From NCBI GenBank assembly GCA_950022655.1, contig OX465583.1:18031318-18095317 (forward strand): a DNA stretch of 64,000 nt, in the 5' to 3' direction. Source of the stretch: Alentia gelatinosa (lineage: Eukaryota; Annelida; Polychaeta; Phyllodocida; Polynoidae). A program made the position numbers and the translations under genes. The notes under the pieces were generated by a model that searched no databases, was not told the DNA's origin, and worked only from the letters and a program-made list of their open reading frames with translations. Shown in pieces: positions 33,201 through 45,200 of this stretch. Every line of letters begins with the position of its first letter. Position 1 is the stretch's first letter.

Positions 33201-36200
33201 AACCAAGCATTAGATAACAACAACCTCATCGATTCTTGTATAATGTATAATCATGATATTCTCTATATTTATCATATACCTGAAATTAAAAGTATCTTAC
33301 TTTAAATATGTTGCAATGCCTTCGGCATTGGGGCGTATTTCCAATACAAAAGACCACGGACGGACATCTTTTCACCAAGAGTAGGTGCATTTCCTCAAAT
33401 CAGCTATAGCGTGCTTTGAGTGTAGTTCTGATCTTGTTGTCGAATAGCAGATACAGAATATTGGATGAACAGAACATCACTTTAAAGGCATATCAGACAA
33501 TTTACCTTGAAAATTAAAAACTATGTCAATGACTCGAAATTGAATATGATGATCTCCAAGTGTCACATAGTACATTGCTAACTTTAAAAATCGGGATCAC
33601 CATGCTAGTTTTTGAATTAGTGATCGATATCATATTAGAATATTTATAAATTATTAAACTTGCTTTTGACAGAGTAAAATCCGTGTCATTTTCTTTGATT
33701 TTCACAGAATATAGCAAAAGTTAAGTACTACACGTTCATGTTTCTAAATTCATAGGCCACTGTCCTTGCTTTTGAGAAAATTGAAGAAACAGTTACATTT
33801 CCTGTACAAAGTAGTCAAATGTAAATTGTTTTAACTTACCTATTGTGCTAGGTCAAACTCAGTTATATATTATACTTTGCTCATTTTGTACTAGAATAGG
33901 TCAAGGGAACCGGTTTCACTAGTCACTATTTGAAAATCACCAAGTGGTGCCACTGTGTATTGTAGGATATGCCTTCAATGTCGTAAATTTTATCATTTCT
34001 GAAATGAGCTTAAACGATTTTCCAACATAATGCTATACATGTACTTATAAACGTTTTAGTTGAGGCAGCAGTACCTTTTTGGAAGTGCTGCCACCTATCG
34101 GCGACCTCTGTCTGGTATAATGTCAGAATGTCGTCTGCCAGCAGGAGGTTGTCGTCCTCGCCCGCCAGCAGGCGCTGGGCGAGTTGTCGTAGATGAGGAA
34201 TCCACGTCATCTCAAACGCCGAATCGTAAACACAGTCCTCGCGACGCATTACCTGTTAGAGAATTATAGGGCAGGTAGTGTATAGACAATAATTGATGAA
34301 TTTGTGGACAGGCAGCCATAAACTATGAGTGGTTGACGCATAATTCTATACAAGCATTAGCGAGTATCTTACGAAGTTAACATCGAGTAGTTTACAGAGC
34401 CACTGCCGTATAGATAAGAAATGGTGGTGGGTAGGCAGGGTGGTGGGTGAAGTGGTTAGTGAGTGGACAGATTTATGGATAGGTAGGTTGATCAGTTGGC
34501 AGGATGGGGGTAGGAACTAACAGAAGGGTGGTGGGTAGGCAGGTCGGTGGGTAGATAGTTTGATAGATAGGTAGGTTGGTAGATGGGCAGGCTGGTGTGT
34601 AGATAGGTCAGTAGATGGGTAGGTTGGTGAGGCAGAAGGTTGTACCGAAAGAGGTTGGTGAATGGGTAGGTTTGTGGATAGGGATGTTGGTAGGTGCATC
34701 CGTAAAGTACGTACGTATGCACTGGGGTAGGGGGGGGGAGAGACAATTTTGGAAATTTTGTAAGGGGGTGAGGGTGGGGGTCAAACATTCTACATACATA
34801 CTTTATAGATGGCCCCTGAGGAACTTGGATGTTGGGTAGGCTAGTGGTTGGGCAGGTTGATATGTGAGCAGGTTGGTGGGCAGGCAACTGGGTGGACAGG
34901 TTGGTACATGGGCAGGCTGGTTGGTAGATAGGTAAGTTGGTAGATGAGAAGGCTGGTTGGTAGGTAGGTCGGTAGGCAGGCAGGTTGGTGGGTCGGAAGG
35001 TTAATATATGAACTGGCTGTTATGTAAGGAGGGTTGAGCAGGTTCGTGGAAGGGCAGGTGGGTATGTATGGACATATACCCCCGAAAAGGGACCTAAATT
35101 ATTAGGTGTGCAGTTTCTCCTCACAGTGTATCTAAAGGGAAATTTACAGATATAACCACACCCACCACACCAACACTTACCAGAAACGACAGCCATATCC
35201 ACCAATATCAACACCATCCCACAATAACATCCACACCCAATAATATCAGCACCCACCAATATCAACACCTACAAACAACTACAGCCACACCCACTAATAT
35301 CAACATCACCAATATCAACACCTTCCTACAACAACACCCACACCCAGCACATCAACACTGACACACTTATCGACAACAACGCCGACGCCCACCGATATCA
35401 ACACTTACCTAATACAACACCTACGTTCATACCAAAACCATATCCACACCAACCACAACCTACTCTCACCTATTTACACCAATACCCTACACCCACCATA
35501 TCCACACCAACCAGTAACAACACCTACCTACAATAATACCCACACCTACCAACAACTACATTCATACTAAAACCCACATCAACCTACACACCCACTCACA
35601 TCAGCCCACACCCACCACATTGACACCCACCAATTACAATGCCTACCTACAACATCCACAACAATAACGACACCCATCTACACATCCACCCCAACACCCC
35701 ACACCCAGGACACAAACATCTACTGACATCAACACCTACTTTATACATCACCCACACCAGCCAACACCTAGTCCGTCCACGCAACGCCGCCTTCTGGTTA
35801 CGGTACGTAATGCCCCAGTCACACTGGCGTAAATTTCGGCGTTTCTTCTACGTATTTAAGTTGGTGGGGAGTACGTATTAGCTACGGATTTGGAACGTAT
35901 CTGTTTGGTTTGCTTTAACGTTTTAGTACGCTTCTCAACGTTCATCAACGATTCTTTACGCTTTTGTACGTATTGGCCCCCATAATGCCCGAAACTTACC
36001 ACTTTACATATATGTGTGCGAAAGGTCGACCTATTCTTCGTCTCGTATACGTCTTATCTATTAGCGTATATAAGTGTCCATGGTGCGGTCATATATACGT
36101 CATATATACGCCTGATTCAGATGTATTTACGCCACTATCCAATAGTTCCGATCTCTGGGCACTTGGGGACACTACTGGTAGCATATTTCATTTTCCATTA

Positions 36201-39200
36201 ACCATCCAAGTCTGTATTATATGAAAATTACAATCTTATATTACCAATTCATTTTATAAAACCTTTATAAAACCTGATTGAGTATACATTGATTAATTAC
36301 ATATAATAAACCCTGCATTATGTTTTTTTACCGTTTTTAATAGACTTTACCTTGAAAACACCACTCTTCTGTAGGATCTGGGTATTCCCATGTATAAGCC
36401 TTTCAGAAGTTTTGATAAGAGACATTGGGTGCAACCTCTAACAACCCCCATACCGACGCCTACCCCTCGCCTAGCCCCTGCCATTCTCCCCCACCCCCTG
36501 CCACCCCTGCCACCCCCTGTCATGAGGCAGCCTGACAAGGGTCTGTTCCAGTCTAGCTGAGCTGGTCGCTGAATGGTGGAGGAGCGAATATTTTCGTTGG
36601 CCTTGCTATGATAGTACAAATTCAAACCTGGAGAATTCCAAACAAAACTGCATGCGCGAGCTTTCAGATTAATAAGGTTCTCTAAATGTTGAAACTGAAT
36701 TGACAATCTGTGATCTACTTATACATTTTTATATACACTATTCATCAGCAAAGTTTAAAAAAACGTTTGACAAAATATAATATCCATCTGAACTGCTTAG
36801 GTAATTTTCACTCCCTCTTCTTCCTGTACTTAAAAATTCGACATTATTATTGCCGCCATACTGCTTCCGGGTTCGTAATTCCTACCTTCAGCCCCTTGAC
36901 TTCAACAGGCCTACCTTGAGCCGTGAACAACACAAGTAGCTGCCCTTAGGAAAAGACAGACCCCAGACATCAGAATTAGACAAATCTACATATCATGAAC
37001 CTGTTTCACTAGTTTCGTGACAAAACTAGGTTAGAATGGTGATGCGGTTAGGATGGTAACATATTATGGGTTGGGAGGGTAACACGATTGGAACGGTAAG
37101 GCCCGGCGTCCACCTACTACGATATGGTTCCGATATGGTCTATGATACACCTTCCGATAAAAAATCAAAATCGCGTCTGAAGGTCACCTAATATAGGGGC
37201 AGTTGATCACGTTTCTGCGATTAGGCACCGAAAAAAACCCTTACGATGCATGGTGAAGTGGGATGTCTTAGTCTAGACACATGTCTACGATTTTGCACCT
37301 TCCCGATATGTCTCCGATATTGACTTTTTGTATCGGTACCATATCGGTAGGTCTAAATCTCTATTGTAGTAGGTGGACGCCAGGCCTAATGCTTAACGGG
37401 ATTACTACCTTAAAGCAGTAACAGTAATGTTAACGGTAGATAACGTCCTCGCCTTATGATGCGTTGCATTATAGCGCTTGTTGAGGTGAGTGGTGATAAT
37501 ATTTACGCCATTTCTTCTATTGCTATATGTAATTACGTATTTGAATAGGATTCTATGTATTCAGAAGTGTACATTTATTGTATTATGACAAATATCATGA
37601 TGCCGATTGTCGAATCGACGTGACGATTCCATCTGTCCGCCATTATCTATTCGCTAAGACTCTCGGCGTAACCTCCACCCCTACAGCGCCGGAGGACATC
37701 CTCTTCCTCCTCCACAGCCTCACAAAGTACACCTCAAGAAGAGACACACAAGAAAAAAAAGGGCATCGGTAGAAAACCATACGGTTGGGAGATTGAATGG
37801 GTCAAAGAAAAATATCGGAAAAAAAAAATTAAGAAGCCTGAGATTTTACCAAAACCTTTGTAAATAAAGGGTATCCTGAAAAGGATCATTGTGTTGGCCC
37901 TGAAAAGGACCATTGTGTTGGCCCTGAAAAGGACCGTTGTGTTGGCCCTGAAGAGGACCATTCTTCATATCATCTTCTCTTGCCAGGGGACCATGCCAGC
38001 AGATGAGTTTGTCCAGCGTTTCGGGAGATTGCGCAATTTCTTTCCGTCATGGTTGTCCCGGTTGTGACCTTGTACAGTGATACAGTCTTCCATACACCGC
38101 CCACGTCTCCACTCTCCAGGAATAATGTTATTATCGTCGTCCTCCACATCGAGTAGATGGTTCTGTATTCGGGGGTAGCGTATCCGCATCAAATTGTGAA
38201 GGACCATGCAGGTGGTGACGATGAGGCGGATGGTTTCTGGTCGGTGCTCCATGGTTGACATCAGCACCTGGAACCTGTTGGCCAGAATACCAAAGGCATT
38301 TTCCACCACACGACAGGCACGGGAGAGACGGTAGTTGAATATACGTTGTTCCCGATCCAGACCTCTCAAGCTGAAAGGCTTCTGTAGATAAGTCCTTAGA
38401 CCGAAAGCATCATCCGCCACAATGAAATATGGAACATCCTCCGTGTCATTCGGCAGTGGATCTGGGTCCGGGAGCTCCATCTCACCTTGGTCGATGGACA
38501 TTTTCAGTTCTGACGCATTCCAAATCTGTGCATCGGATGCTGCACCACAGTCACCTATGTCTGCCCAGACAAACTTGTACTCTGAGTCCACAAGTGCTAG
38601 AAGAACTATGGAGAAGAACTTCTTGTAATTGAAGTATGTAGACCCAGATCGCGGTGGACATTTGCAGGAGATGTGCTTTCCATCCAAAGCACCAAGGACA
38701 TGCGGCAGGTTCCATCGTTCCAAGAAGCCATCTGCGATATTGGACCAGAACTCCTAAGTAGTTGATGGGGCATAACTTCGGGAAGAAATTCATCTACAAT
38801 GGCCTGGCACACCTCTGGAACAAAGAGGGATATGGTGTTGTGGGGAACACGCCAACCATACCGCATATCCGAGTACTTGGCACCAGATGCTATGTGTCGC
38901 AGTGTGATGGCCACTTTCAGCCCTGGTTCTAGTGCTTTCCTGTAGTTGGTGCTTTCCTTGGTGATACGAGGCCCCACACGTCTCACAATTTCATCGAACA
39001 TAGCAGGCGGCATCCTCATGAAGTTGATGAAGGCAGGGCTGTCTTCCAGTCGTAGCTCCTGCATCAACTGATCATATAATCCAAATTGCCGTCGTCTCTC
39101 AACACCGAGCCAGGCCTTAGACCAGCATTTCCGTCGTCGTTTCTTCTTCAGCTTCTTCACAACTTCTATATAGTCGAAACCAGCTTGTACAAGCTTGAGA

Positions 39201-42200
39201 CCTGCTTCCAGCACTGCAGCAGAAGCCATAATGTCTTCCAGAGTATCCTCTTCCATGATGTGGGCTGCAAGGTAGATGTTCACGGTCTCATGTGCAGAAG
39301 GAGAATGAGGATCTATCAGAAATTGTACCGTATATATAGTGAAAAAGGTTTCCGTAATGCTTCCGTAACGCAACCGTACCCCAAGAAATACCTCCGTTCC
39401 CTTACCGTTATTCTGCCGTTTTTATCCGTTTATATCCATATGTATCTGCAACTCTTACGTTTGTATCCGCAAGTCTTACGTTTCTCTTCCATTATACATC
39501 CGCATTGCTTCCGTAAGCATCCGTTAGGCTTCCGTTGACATACGTTGCCATCCGTATACATCCGTAACGTGTCCGTTAGGGAAAAAAACCATGGCTGAGA
39601 AATGGAAGAGCAACGGAAGAAAAAGGAAAGAAAACGGAAAGAAAACGGAAAGAAACGGAAAGAAACAGAAGAGTAACAGAAGAGTAACGGAAAATGTATC
39701 AGTCTTCTTCCATAACCTCTCCGTTCAAAGTTTTCAACATGTTGAAAACTTTGACGGACCTCTTCCGGACCCCTGCGGATGTGTACGGATGCGAACGGAG
39801 CGATACGGAGGTCTAACGAAGGAGTTGCGTAAGAAAGCCGACGTCAACGGATGACCATTTTTTTCTTCCGTTTCTTTCCAGTAGGCTTCCGTAACCCCGG
39901 TGTGACTGAGCCATAAACGGCAGTGCAGAAAGTGATTATTACCATATCTTTAGCAACGTGTAGTAATTATGTTCTAGGATAGTCGATGGCATTCTAGGAT
40001 AGTCGATGGCAGTGTGTTACATTTGCCGACTATCTTCAATGTCCCCCAACCAGAAGGTGCGCGGACATATCCCATCTGTATATTCTATCGTATGTTGCTG
40101 TTTAGTTTACTCTGTTTTTGATTTTGTTTTGTGTACCCTGTTGCGAGTGTTACTGACCTGTAGGATGTATGTTGGTAAGAGGCTTCCTCTGAATTCTAGT
40201 ATCACAGTGAAATGATGCACAACACTAAACTAGTTGCAGGTAGGAAGGGCTTTAAGATTGCCCACTGGAACATCCACAGTTTGTTCAGCAAGGTGAAGTT
40301 AATGTTAAAAATTTCCGCTTTTTCAGGAATGATAGGATGGTGGGTAAAGGGGCTGGGGTGGGATTGTACTTGAATGACAGGTGGGCAATTCATGCAAACG
40401 TATACGATGATATGAATCTTATGGACCCTGACTTAGAAACGTTATTGGTTAAAATAAACAAACCAGGACACCGAGTGTTCACTGTAATTAACTTGTATCG
40501 GCCTCCGGGATATAATATAGATCGTTTGTTGGAGTATATAGAGCAAGTATGTATAGACGATCGTTTCCGTAAAACTGAACTGTGGTTTATCGGGGATGTG
40601 AACCTCTACGCACGGGTCCGAAGAGACCCAAGAAACAGAAACTTGATGGACGCATTAAGAGTTTTCGGTATTAAGAGGTTAATAAATACAATAACTAGAA
40701 TAGGAATCGGAAACTCCTCAAGTATAGATACCATTCTCACAAATGCTGAAAATGTAAAAGAGTGGGGCACCCTAGACTTATACTTTAGCGACCACCTGAT
40801 TGTGTTTGCTAGGAAAAAACAGGATGGAACAGCTCATACCTGTAAGAAAATTAAGGCGAGAAACTATTCAAAGGTCAAGCAAAACAAACTAAATAACAAC
40901 TTAAGGTCCAAATGTCTGGAAAAAATTGGGTCGGTGGACGGGAATTCGCTGTGGACGATGTGGGTGACTGAACTAAATAAGTATCTTGACGAAAATGCAC
41001 CGTTTAGGGATCGGGTGGATAATTTCATTGAAGACCCATGGGTCTCCGGTACAATCAGACAAGACATAAGACGCAAAAGACAGCTCTGCAGGAAAATTTG
41101 TAAGAAAAAGAGCCTCCATTCGCAGGAGGAAAAGAATGAGTGGGCGGCAGAGATGAAGGGGTTGAGTAAAAAAATTAGAAAAGATCTTGTAAACGCTAAA
41201 CGGAGATATATTGAGTTGAAACTAAAAGAATGCGCAACTAACCCGAAGAAATATTGGAAGGAACTGAACTCATTATTTAAACCAAACTGTGGAAAAACAG
41301 AAGTTTGCTTTAAAAACGAGACCGGAGATGTACTCACATTGAGAGAATGTGCCGACCATGCCAATAGCTTTTTCTGTTCTATAGGGAAGGTCTTGAGTCA
41401 CAACCTAGATGACAGTTACTTATTGAGATATGCTAGTAGAGAAAACCAGGACGGGTGGGAAATAAATGATAAACTTATAACGAACAGTGAGGTGGTGAAA
41501 TTGGTACAATGCATAAAGATCGACAAATCTTCGGGGATGGAAGGGGTTAAATGTAGTTTACTGAGGAATTCCCTGTTGGCATGCTCGGATATCTTTGCCC
41601 GGATCTTACGACAATTGGTCTCTGACTGTGTTTTTCCACAGTGCTGGAAGCGCGGCAGAATCTCTCCCCTACCAAAATCAGGAAACTTGTCAGACATAGG
41701 GAATTGGAGGCCTGTGTGTGTACTGCCCGTCCCAGGCAAGGTCCTGGAGCAGGCAGTGCACTCTCAGTTGTACAACTTTCTCGAGAGTCAAAACTATTTT
41801 TTTCAAAATCAATATGGGTTCAGGAAAAAACAGAGCACTGGGGGGGCAGTATTTAAACTGACACAGCATATGATGGAGAGGGACAACGATAAGGAAATTT
41901 CTATAGCTGTTTACATCGACGTTAAAAAAGCGTTCGATTGTGTGGATCATGCTTTATTAATTTACCGACTGTCAGAAGCGGGGTTAGGGTGGAATGCCCT
42001 ACGGTGGTTTGAAAGTTATCTGTGTGGAAGGTCATGTTATACTAGATATGGGAAGGGACAATCAGAGGGGAGGGATATTAAATTCGGGGTACCACAGGGT
42101 TCCATACTGGGCCCTTTGTTATTCCTTATTTATATAAATGATTTTCCCAACTGCTTGCCTGAGAGTTGTTTTGTAATCATGTATGCGGACGATGTGGTTG

Positions 42201-45200
42201 TCGTGACCAGCAACAAGGATCTTCTAGAGGCTGAGTTGAATATACAAATGGCTGTGAGTAGGCTGAACGCATGGTATGCATCCAACAAACTAACGATAAA
42301 TGTCCAAAAGACCAAACTTATGTATCACGGGAATAGGCTAAAAATCAGAAACGATAGGAGAGGGTCTATCCTACTGGGGAAAACACGTTTGGAATCTGTG
42401 GAGGAAATAAATTATCTAGGGGCAACAATAGATACAGATTTGAACTTTAAAAAACATGGCGCTAAATTATTAAGTACATTAAATGATAAATGTGTTATTT
42501 TCAGAAAAGTTAGGAAATTTATAAAAAAGGAAACTGCCCTGAAATTGGTGAATACCTGCGTGTTACCGCTAGTTGATCACTGTTCTTTCTTGTTGGAGGG
42601 GAGCACTAGGGATGTTAGAACCAAGATGGATCGTGGTATATATAGAGCTCTGCGGATAGCCTTAAAGAAGGAAGCTTTCACGGATGGTAGATTTATATCT
42701 ACGGATGATCTCCTTGAGAAATGCAATGTCATAAAGCCTGAGTATAGAAGAAAGCTTTTATTGGCAGGGATAATTAGGAGCCTGAATAGTCTATCATTAT
42801 TATAAAAGGTGGCCCCACGCGCAGATCGCATGCATACCAGATCATTGGATAAGGAATCCCTAGTCCTACCAAGACCAAGGAAAGAAAAGTTCCGAAAGTC
42901 AGCAATCTATACTGGAATCAGTCTCTGGAATAACTTGCCTGTACGGTTGCACTACAATTGCTCAAAGGTGTTATTTAAAAGGGGTGTATTGGAAGCACTA
43001 GTCAATCTGACGTAAAATGGTATGGAATATACTTATATTCATCCCGTCAAGGTTTGTCAACACCAAACAAAAGGTACACTGTAAATATGTTATGTATGGA
43101 CAAACTAAAACTGGTTAAAACCAGTCGTGTAACTCTGTAACTGGGAGAAATACCTCATTGTACATATTCATCCCCGTTTCTGTTTATCATGTATTCATTA
43201 ACACGTTCACCTGCTGTTGCTGGAAGAGCGATTACCTGTAATCGAAAGCAATAAAAGCCTTTAAAACAAAAAAAACCCAACAAAATGTTAGTTACGGCAG
43301 TAGGTTTATCTCACCCCTGGTACAAGTTTAGCCATAGGAATAACATTAGAAAAAAATACTCAACGATCACCCCTGTAAAGTGACAATACTACGCCATGGC
43401 CATGGCGTAGTGAATTTCAGATGACGTCACATGGATTTGCTAAGTCTATTGTAACACTATTCTAATTGTTGTGAAAGTTTGATGATATTTAATTTGATAA
43501 AAAGGGGTGAGATAAATCCAGAACTGCACTCAAATCGTAAAATACACAAAGCTCCATTCGTTTGAATGGGCCTTAATTGTCACTCAGCTTCGCCTCGATG
43601 ACGATTGCGGCCCATCCAAACTCGTGGATTATTGTCTATTTATACAATTCTCAATGCAGTTCTATATAAATATAGTAATAAAAAATACACGGTGGTGTCA
43701 CCGTGTATTGTGGGATATGGCGGTCCTTGGATGTTACATAACTTTTTTTGGGGGGGGAGGGGGGGGGGCGTTAACCGGACCGGGGTCACAGAGCTGCTTT
43801 ACTGTTATTTTTACAGAGGAACTTCGGTTATGTACCAGATCTATGGCCCAAAAGTCAGAGGAGGGGACTGATTTCAGCCCTATGGAATCAGACCTTAAAG
43901 GGGTTGCAATTGAAGCTTGTGTTGTGGTCATCTCTACCATTATAGAAAGGCAATGTCAAACTGGGGACACGATGCATCTTACCTTTAATGCCATGTCGAC
44001 TCTACCCATCAAGTCTCCACACTGGTGGAGAAGCCTAGCAGTGACCTTGACCTCTGACATGATGAGCCCGGGCAGAAAGGTCAACATGCACACCGAGTGT
44101 AGACGCCCTTCTGACGAATAAGGAGAAGTATGAATAAAATAATAACCTTCTAGAAAGATATTTCCCACAAGAACAAATATTCTGCGAATAGTAGACTGAA
44201 AAATGGAATCGAAGTTCATTAATTAATTGACTAAAAAACCCAATATCAGTTATCATTATCTTACCTTAAGGGTATACTTAGAATGTATTTCCCTGGTTGC
44301 AGTAATATTATTAGTTGCTTTATCATCTGGAACAATATAAGTTTAACATCTGACAATGCTACCTATTTTCTGTTAGTGAATTTATATATATTACAGCTTA
44401 TCACCTGTTGTCTTCTCTCAAGAGAATCGGTAGGGTTTTTGAATTCAAAGTAAATTTATCACAATACATGTACATATTCACCATGTTGTATAGACTATCT
44501 CCCATGCGCACTTACACATTCACACCGATGCTATGATAAATTTTCTCAGGACTGGAACTACAGAACATCATGTGGTTTTTACTCCACCTTCGGTGTAGCC
44601 TCATGAAAATATTTACCAGAATTTAGTTCCTGAGAAAAGTAGAGAACTTCTGAATTTATTTCTTGTTTTCATTTTAATTCATTTTTTTAAAATGTATTCA
44701 TATTTCCCCCTGGAGCTCTTTTCATTGTATCTCGTGTATATATGTCTGTTATCTAGATTTGACTGCCTGAGACATTACCTTCTGTCATGTCATCGTCATT
44801 AGGAATAAGTTGCAGTGACCTGGTTCTGTTGTTTCGGTCTGTGAGGTATCGAGGAAAGGGAACTCCACATTCTCGTAGAAGCCCGGCAGCTTGCTCCTCT
44901 GCAGCTGGGTCCATAAAAAGACGTTCATACATTGAACCTATCACTTGGGGATAAATTATATGCTATATGTACTCAGATGTGGCATAACGGATGACTATAC
45001 TAGAGGCCCTGTAGTGTACTGTCGCATTCCCACAATATTACATTGCCATCAAACTCAATACTATACTTTCCATATCAATTAAGACAAAGTAGACAGGTAT
45101 ATTTAAAATATTGTTCTTTGTGTGTGCGGAGTTCCATAGGAAGAGCTGTTGTATCAAAGATATGGTCTTGACGCAATAAAAAGTAACAGTAATATATAAG

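Larger units (their letters stand above)
30329..33209. mobile_element. Harbinger-type element with TTA target duplication (HYKK intron 4)
   Basis: TGCTAGGTTTACACCATCAC at 30329 is matched by the inverse ..GGTGTAAACCAAGCA ending at 33209, and TTA flanks both sides (30326-30328 and 33210-33212). The interior holds broken MADF-like coding relics but no transposase, so it is non-autonomous now. Confidence 0.8.
35811..39913 (-). mobile_element. PIF/Harbinger transposon with TAA target duplication (HYKK intron 3)
   Basis: The ends TGCCCCAGTCACACTGGCGT and (inverse) TGGCTCAGTCACACCGGGGT are imperfect TIRs, with TAA on both sides (35808-35810, 39914-39916), the standard Harbinger target duplication. 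It encodes a HARBI1-like transposase with one frameshift. The subterminal DNA on the right (39350-39900) is crammed with TCCGT/ACGGA motifs, and the left (35811-35975) with ACGT/TACG motifs, likely protein-binding sites. A MITE is nested inside. Confidence 0.87.

Noticed and set aside
34492..34887. 131-codon Pro/Thr/Leu-rich frame
   Set aside because: It is the translation of the GGTW simple repeat.
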